Below, in pieces: positions 5,858 to 8,429 of a stretch of 8,429 nucleotides of DNA. Source of the stretch: an uncultured Anaerolineaceae bacterium (lineage in GTDB: Bacteria > Chloroflexota > Anaerolineae > Anaerolineales > Anaerolineaceae); the NCBI GenBank assembly GCA_937894825.1, contig CALCQT010000274.1:1-8429 (forward strand), given 5' to 3'. Position numbers and translations under genes: made by a program. The notes below the pieces were generated by a model that was not told the origin of the DNA, searched no databases, and saw only the letters and a program-made list of their open reading frames with translations. The stretch's first letter is position 1. Each line of letters opens with the position of its first letter.

Positions 5858-7431
5858 ACGCTTTTTGGGAATTGTTTCTTGCCAGAAAAGCGGAGCTTCT
5901 GGAGCTGTTCATTCAGCATATGAACATGGCGTCTCTGGCGGTGGCCGTCTCGCTGTTGATTGGGATTCCGCTCGGCATCATGATCACCAAGAACAAAGTT
6001 GTCGCGGATTTTGTGATCGGGTTTGCCAATGTGCTGCAATCGATTCCATCTATTGCGCTGCTGGCTTTTTCCGTCCCGTTTTTAGGAATCGGAACAAAAC
6101 CGGCGATTCTGATGGTGGTTGTATATGCGTTACTGCCGATCATTAAAAATACTTATACCGGCATTGTCAGTATTGACCCTCAGACGATCGAATCTGCCAA
6201 AGGCATTGGGCTCTCCCGCTGGCAGCAGCTGGTTCAGGTTGAACTTCCGATTGCCGCGCCATTTATCATGGCTGGCATCCGTATTTCGGCCGTGACTGCC
6301 GCGGGCAGTGTGACGATTGCCGCTTTTGCCGGCGCCGGCGGGCTGGGATGGTTTATCAATCTGGGCCTGAACGCAAATAATCCCAACCTGGTTTTGCTTG
6401 GTGCGATTCCTGCCTCATTACTGGCGCTTTTAATTGATTATATTCTGGCGAGATTGGAGAACCTGGTGACCCCGGAAGGTTTGAAGCCGCCTGAGGAAAT
6501 TAATCAGGTTTCCCGGAGGAAACGAATTTTTGATAAAGTGATCACATACGGTTTGTGCGGCGGGCTCTTTTTGTTCCCGATCGTTTATGCCGCCGGGGAA
6601 CAATTGCAGCGGGATGACAAAATAATTACCGTCGGAACAACCAATTTCACCGAAGCTTTCATTCTGGGGGATATTTACAGCGAGTTGATCGAAAGTAATA
6701 CCGATATCGAGGTGGACGAAAAGTTCAACCTGAGCGGCTCAATTATCGCATTCAGTGCCTTGGAGAACGGCGATCTGGATATGTATACCGAATATACCGG
6801 GACCGCACTGGGAAACATCCTCCATCAGCCGATGAGCACAGATCCGGACGAAGCGTATCAGGTTGTCAGGGAGCGGATGGCGGTTGATCACGATATCTAT
6901 ACCTCAGCACCGTTGGGTTTTAATAATACTTATGTAATGGCGGTTAAACCTGCAACCGCGGAAAAATATGGGCTCTCTAAACTTTCTGACCTGAAAGTGA
7001 AGGCGAGCCGGCTCCGGTTGGGCTGTACGGTGGAGTTCTCCCAGCGTCCCGACTCCCTTCCCAAGATGGAATCGCAATTTGGGATCCATTTTAAAGACGT
7101 GAAGGGTCTGGAAGGAAATATCCGTTATCAGGCCATTGCTTCGGATGAAGTGGATATCACAGACGCTTTTTCAACGGATGCACAGCTCAAGAAGATGGGG
7201 TTGGTGCCGTTGGAAGATGATCTGCAATTCTTTCCGCCTTATTACGCTGTAAATCTGGTGCGGAACGATGTTTTTGCCAGGTATCCGGAACTGGAGCCGT
7301 TGCTTTCAAAATTGAATGGGCTGATCAGTGAGGAAGATATGATGGAAATGAATTATCGGGTGGACATCGAGGGGATGAACTCAAAGACAGTGGCGCATGA
7401 TTTTCTGTTGGAAAATGGGCTGATCCGGTAA
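5854..7431 (+). CDS. opuFB: Compatible-solute ABC importer, permease fused to substrate-binding protein (OpuF type)
   Basis: The protein has 525 residues from GTG 5854, which overlaps the ATPase stop by four bases; AAAGGAA sits shortly upstream. Residues about 20-205 form a permease domain with several membrane helices and the EAA-type coupling loop ESAKGIGLSRWQQLVQVELP (113-132). A further hydrophobic segment (about 229-247) crosses the membrane and presents a complete substrate-binding domain outside (about 256-525). That domain starts VGTTNFTEAFILGDIYSELI and contains MYTEYTGT (310-317) and LGFNNTY (354-360), hallmarks of the OpuBC/OpuCC/OpuFB receptors rather than of ProX/OpuAC. Tyr314, Tyr360, Tyr425 and Tyr463/464 are candidates for the aromatic cage that holds the trimethylammonium head; this is by analogy. 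Fused receptor-permeases are known from OpuF, BilE and Lactococcus OpuA. With only the ATPase gene it makes a complete transporter. Substrate range cannot be told. Confidence 0.92.
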   Translation: MNAFWELFLARKAELLELFIQHMNMASLAVAVSLLIGIPLGIMITKNKVVADFVIGFANVLQSIPSIALLAFSVPFLGIGTKPAILMVVVYALLPIIKNTYTGIVSIDPQTIESAKGIGLSRWQQLVQVELPIAAPFIMAGIRISAVTAAGSVTIAAFAGAGGLGWFINLGLNANNPNLVLLGAIPASLLALLIDYILARLENLVTPEGLKPPEEINQVSRRKRIFDKVITYGLCGGLFLFPIVYAAGEQLQRDDKIITVGTTNFTEAFILGDIYSELIESNTDIEVDEKFNLSGSIIAFSALENGDLDMYTEYTGTALGNILHQPMSTDPDEAYQVVRERMAVDHDIYTSAPLGFNNTYVMAVKPATAEKYGLSKLSDLKVKASRLRLGCTVEFSQRPDSLPKMESQFGIHFKDVKGLEGNIRYQAIASDEVDITDAFSTDAQLKKMGLVPLEDDLQFFPPYYAVNLVRNDVFARYPELEPLLSKLNGLISEEDMMEMNYRVDIEGMNSKTVAHDFLLENGLIR

Positions 7432-7433
7432 GA

Positions 7434-7458
7434 TTTTTTTGTGCTCTGCACAAAAAAA
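7434..7458 (+). terminator. Short symmetric hairpin after the importer operon
   Basis: Seven T then GTGC (7434-7444) pair perfectly with GCAC then seven A (7448-7458) around a 3-base loop, starting 3 bases after the TAA. On the plus strand the T-run precedes the stem rather than following it, so this is an unusual terminator; the same is true on the other strand. It is the only candidate end of the operon. Confidence 0.45.
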
Positions 7459-7512
7459 GAAAGTAATGTAAACTAATTTCTGTAAAGAGAAACTCAAAAT
7501 CATCATAGCCAG

Positions 7513-7630
7513 GGGTGTCAAAAGTATTAAACGGTGCGCTATGTAGGGGCGATCATCCCCGTCAGGGTGCTTCGCGACGATCGCCCCTGCGAGGTACATC
7601 ATTAATAAACAGCATTGACTTTTGACACCC
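7513..7630. mobile_element. MITE-like 118-bp palindromic element
   Basis: Perfect 13-bp terminal inverted repeats GGGTGTCAAAAGT lie at 7513-7525 and, as reverse complement, at 7618-7630. Inside them, ATTAA/TTAAT, ATGTA (7541-7545)/TACAT (7595-7599) and AGGGGCGATC (7545-7554)/GATCGCCCCT (7579-7588) are nested inverted repeats. The whole element can therefore fold into one long stem-loop. It encodes no protein. Short non-coding elements with terminal repeats are typically moved in trans by a transposase. No clear target duplication is seen, and other copies cannot be checked here. A GTAGGGGCGATC-type core palindrome is common as a dispersed bacterial repeat. Confidence 0.68.
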
Positions 7631-7649
7631 TAATCAGAAATGATATAAT
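7622..7649 (+). promoter_or_regulatory. Consensus sigma-70 promoter, -35 inside the MITE-like terminal repeat
   Basis: TTGACA at 7622-7627, a 16-base spacer, and TATAAT at 7644-7649 match both consensus hexamers fully. TG at 7641-7642 also forms an extended -10. Transcription would begin near 7655-7657. The -35 hexamer is part of the right terminal repeat (7618-7630), while the -10 lies outside in the flanking DNA. It points to the phosphoribosyltransferase gene. Confidence 0.75.
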
Positions 7650-7655
7650 CGCAGG

Positions 7656-7860
7656 GTGGATCACAAAGAAAACAGGTTTACTCAAAATAATTCATTTATT
7701 TCATCATTTTTTTATACGGTGAGTGCGAAGTACCAATCCTTACCAGAAGTTTGATTGCTGCCGTGCGTTATGCCGGTCGATGGCTGAAGCGTGTACGGGA
7801 TTGGGCTGTTTAAGTTGCCGTAATGATCAGAATTGTCGAAGAGAAGGAGTTATCGCGCTG
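7656..7860 (+). ncRNA. Long leader of the phosphoribosyltransferase gene, possibly structured
   Basis: About 200 bases separate the predicted transcription start from the ATG at 7861. A 7-bp perfect long-range stem can form between CCAATCC (7733-7739) and GGATTGG (7798-7804). Within it CGTGCG (7762-7767) can pair with 7792-7797 including two G-T wobbles, with GCC/GGC (7772-7774/7782-7784) further in. This looks more structured than chance might give, but matches no riboswitch class I recognise. The same stretch from 7723 is also open in the frame of the downstream gene and would encode a Cys-rich extension, so it could instead be coding. Confidence 0.3.
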
Positions 7861-8412
7861 ATGAGTACAAGTCATTATGAAATTGAATTGGCGGGCATAA
7901 AACGTTCGCTGCAATTGTTTGAAGTTTCACCCGGACTGCGGATCGCGGTTTTGAATATCCTGGGGGATACCGAACTGGTTGAAGCCTGTGCCGACGCGCT
8001 GGCCGAAAAGTTGAAGGAAATCTCCTTCGACACATTGATCACGGCGGAATCAAAGAGCATTCCGCTGGCGCACGCGCTGTCGGTGCGGACCGGGAAGCCG
8101 TATGTGGTTTGCCGCAAAAGCTATAAGTCCTATATGGGGAAAGCGCTGGAGACGAGTTCAGTTTCGATCACGACGCAACACGAGCAGGATCTCATTCTGG
8201 ACGAAAAGGATATCGCGCTGCTCAAGGGAAAGAAAGCCGTCATTGTGGACGACGTGATCAGCACCGGCTCGACGCTGCAGGCGATTGTCAACCTGCTGGA
8301 GTTGGCCGGCAGCGATCCGGATTATCACGTCGCCGCGATCTGCACGGAAGGCGGCGAGGATGATTGGAAAAACGTCATTTCGCTCGGACATCTGCCGCTG
8401 TTCAAGGATTGA
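7861..8412 (+). CDS. Phosphoribosyltransferase of the adenine-PRTase (APRT-like) type
   Basis: The protein has 183 residues. The type I PRTase signature, the PRPP-binding loop VIVDDVISTGSTL (127-139) with adjacent Asp130 and Asp131, is intact. Upstream, ITAESKSIPLAHALSVRTGKPYVVCRKSYKSY (60-91) matches the PPi-loop and flexible-loop region of APRT-like proteins. These enzymes join a nucleobase to PRPP to give a nucleotide and diphosphate, usually in purine salvage; adenine is the likeliest substrate but the family also includes proteins of unproven specificity. The ATG at 7861 is chosen because the family begins near here and AAGGAG lies at 7844-7849, though 11 bases is a long spacing; CTG at 7858 would fit spacing better. 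The frame is open back to GTG 7723, adding 46 residues with seven cysteines but no ribosome binding site. The predicted promoter at 7622-7649 should drive it. Confidence 0.85.
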   Translation: MSTSHYEIELAGIKRSLQLFEVSPGLRIAVLNILGDTELVEACADALAEKLKEISFDTLITAESKSIPLAHALSVRTGKPYVVCRKSYKSYMGKALETSSVSITTQHEQDLILDEKDIALLKGKKAVIVDDVISTGSTLQAIVNLLELAGSDPDYHVAAICTEGGEDDWKNVISLGHLPLFKD

Positions 8413-8429
8413 GCCAGACAGATTTGCTG

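Noticed and set aside
7651..7664. AGGGTGGATCAC resembling the start of a T-box antiterminator motif (AGGGTGG)
   Set aside because: It lies at the predicted transcription start with no specifier stem before it, lacks the ACCGCG continuation, and the downstream gene is not aminoacyl-tRNA related.
7656..7860. Known purine, PRPP/ppGpp (ykkC-type) or preQ1 riboswitch before the phosphoribosyltransferase
   Set aside because: I could not match the conserved core bases of any of these; only generic stems are visible.
1..8429. tRNA, rRNA, CRISPR array, toxin-antitoxin or defence system
   Set aside because: No cloverleaf with CCA-type acceptor, rRNA-like stretch, regular spaced repeats or defence-type domains were seen on either strand.

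Overview
The window looks like chromosomal DNA of moderate GC from an anaerobic bacterium. The best guess is Chloroflexota, class Anaerolineae. The main clue is a secreted or anchored protein with an NBR1-type Ig-like domain (about 1618-2376), a domain seen often in exported proteins of that class. A polytopic membrane protein with a soluble C-terminal domain fits the same group. This assignment rests on protein style only and is moderately secure at best.

Layout: (1) 1-54 is a perfect hairpin palindrome, followed by a large membrane protein whose reading frame runs back into the palindrome. The sequence probably begins inside this gene, possibly with a fold-back assembly artefact. (2) 1618-2376 encodes a membrane-anchored or secreted NBR1-Ig protein with an odd Trp/Asp/Pro/Arg tail. 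(3) 2377-2520 is non-coding, hairpin-rich DNA between two convergent genes. (4) 2521-2952 (minus strand) is a rhodanese-like lipoprotein with a clear extended -10 promoter. It diverges from (5) 3026-3808, a SpoU/TrmH-family RNA 2'-O-methyltransferase, which is followed after 17 bases by (6) 3826-4440, a stand-alone homologue of the N-terminal domain of electron-transfer flavoprotein alpha. (7) 4441-4711 is a leader with a terminator-like hairpin and a 58-codon small ORF with an ideal ribosome binding site. (8) 4712-7431 is a complete two-gene compatible-solute ABC importer of the OpuC/OpuB/OpuF kind: an ATPase with two CBS domains, overlapping a permease fused to its substrate-binding protein. 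(9) 7513-7630 is a 118-bp palindromic MITE-like element. (10) 7861-8412 encodes a phosphoribosyltransferase of the adenine-PRTase type behind a leader of about 200 bases.

The genes working together most clearly are the two importer genes. The ATPase supplies energy and, through its CBS pair, probably senses ionic strength; the fused permease/receptor binds and moves glycine betaine, choline or a related solute. The methyltransferase and the ETF-alpha-like gene look cotranscribed, but no functional link is evident.

No clearly new multi-gene system was found. The most interesting signals are a consensus promoter whose -35 box lies inside the terminal repeat of the MITE-like element, the structured or Cys-rich-coding leader of the phosphoribosyltransferase, the lone ETF-alpha N-domain protein, and the small ORF in front of the importer.
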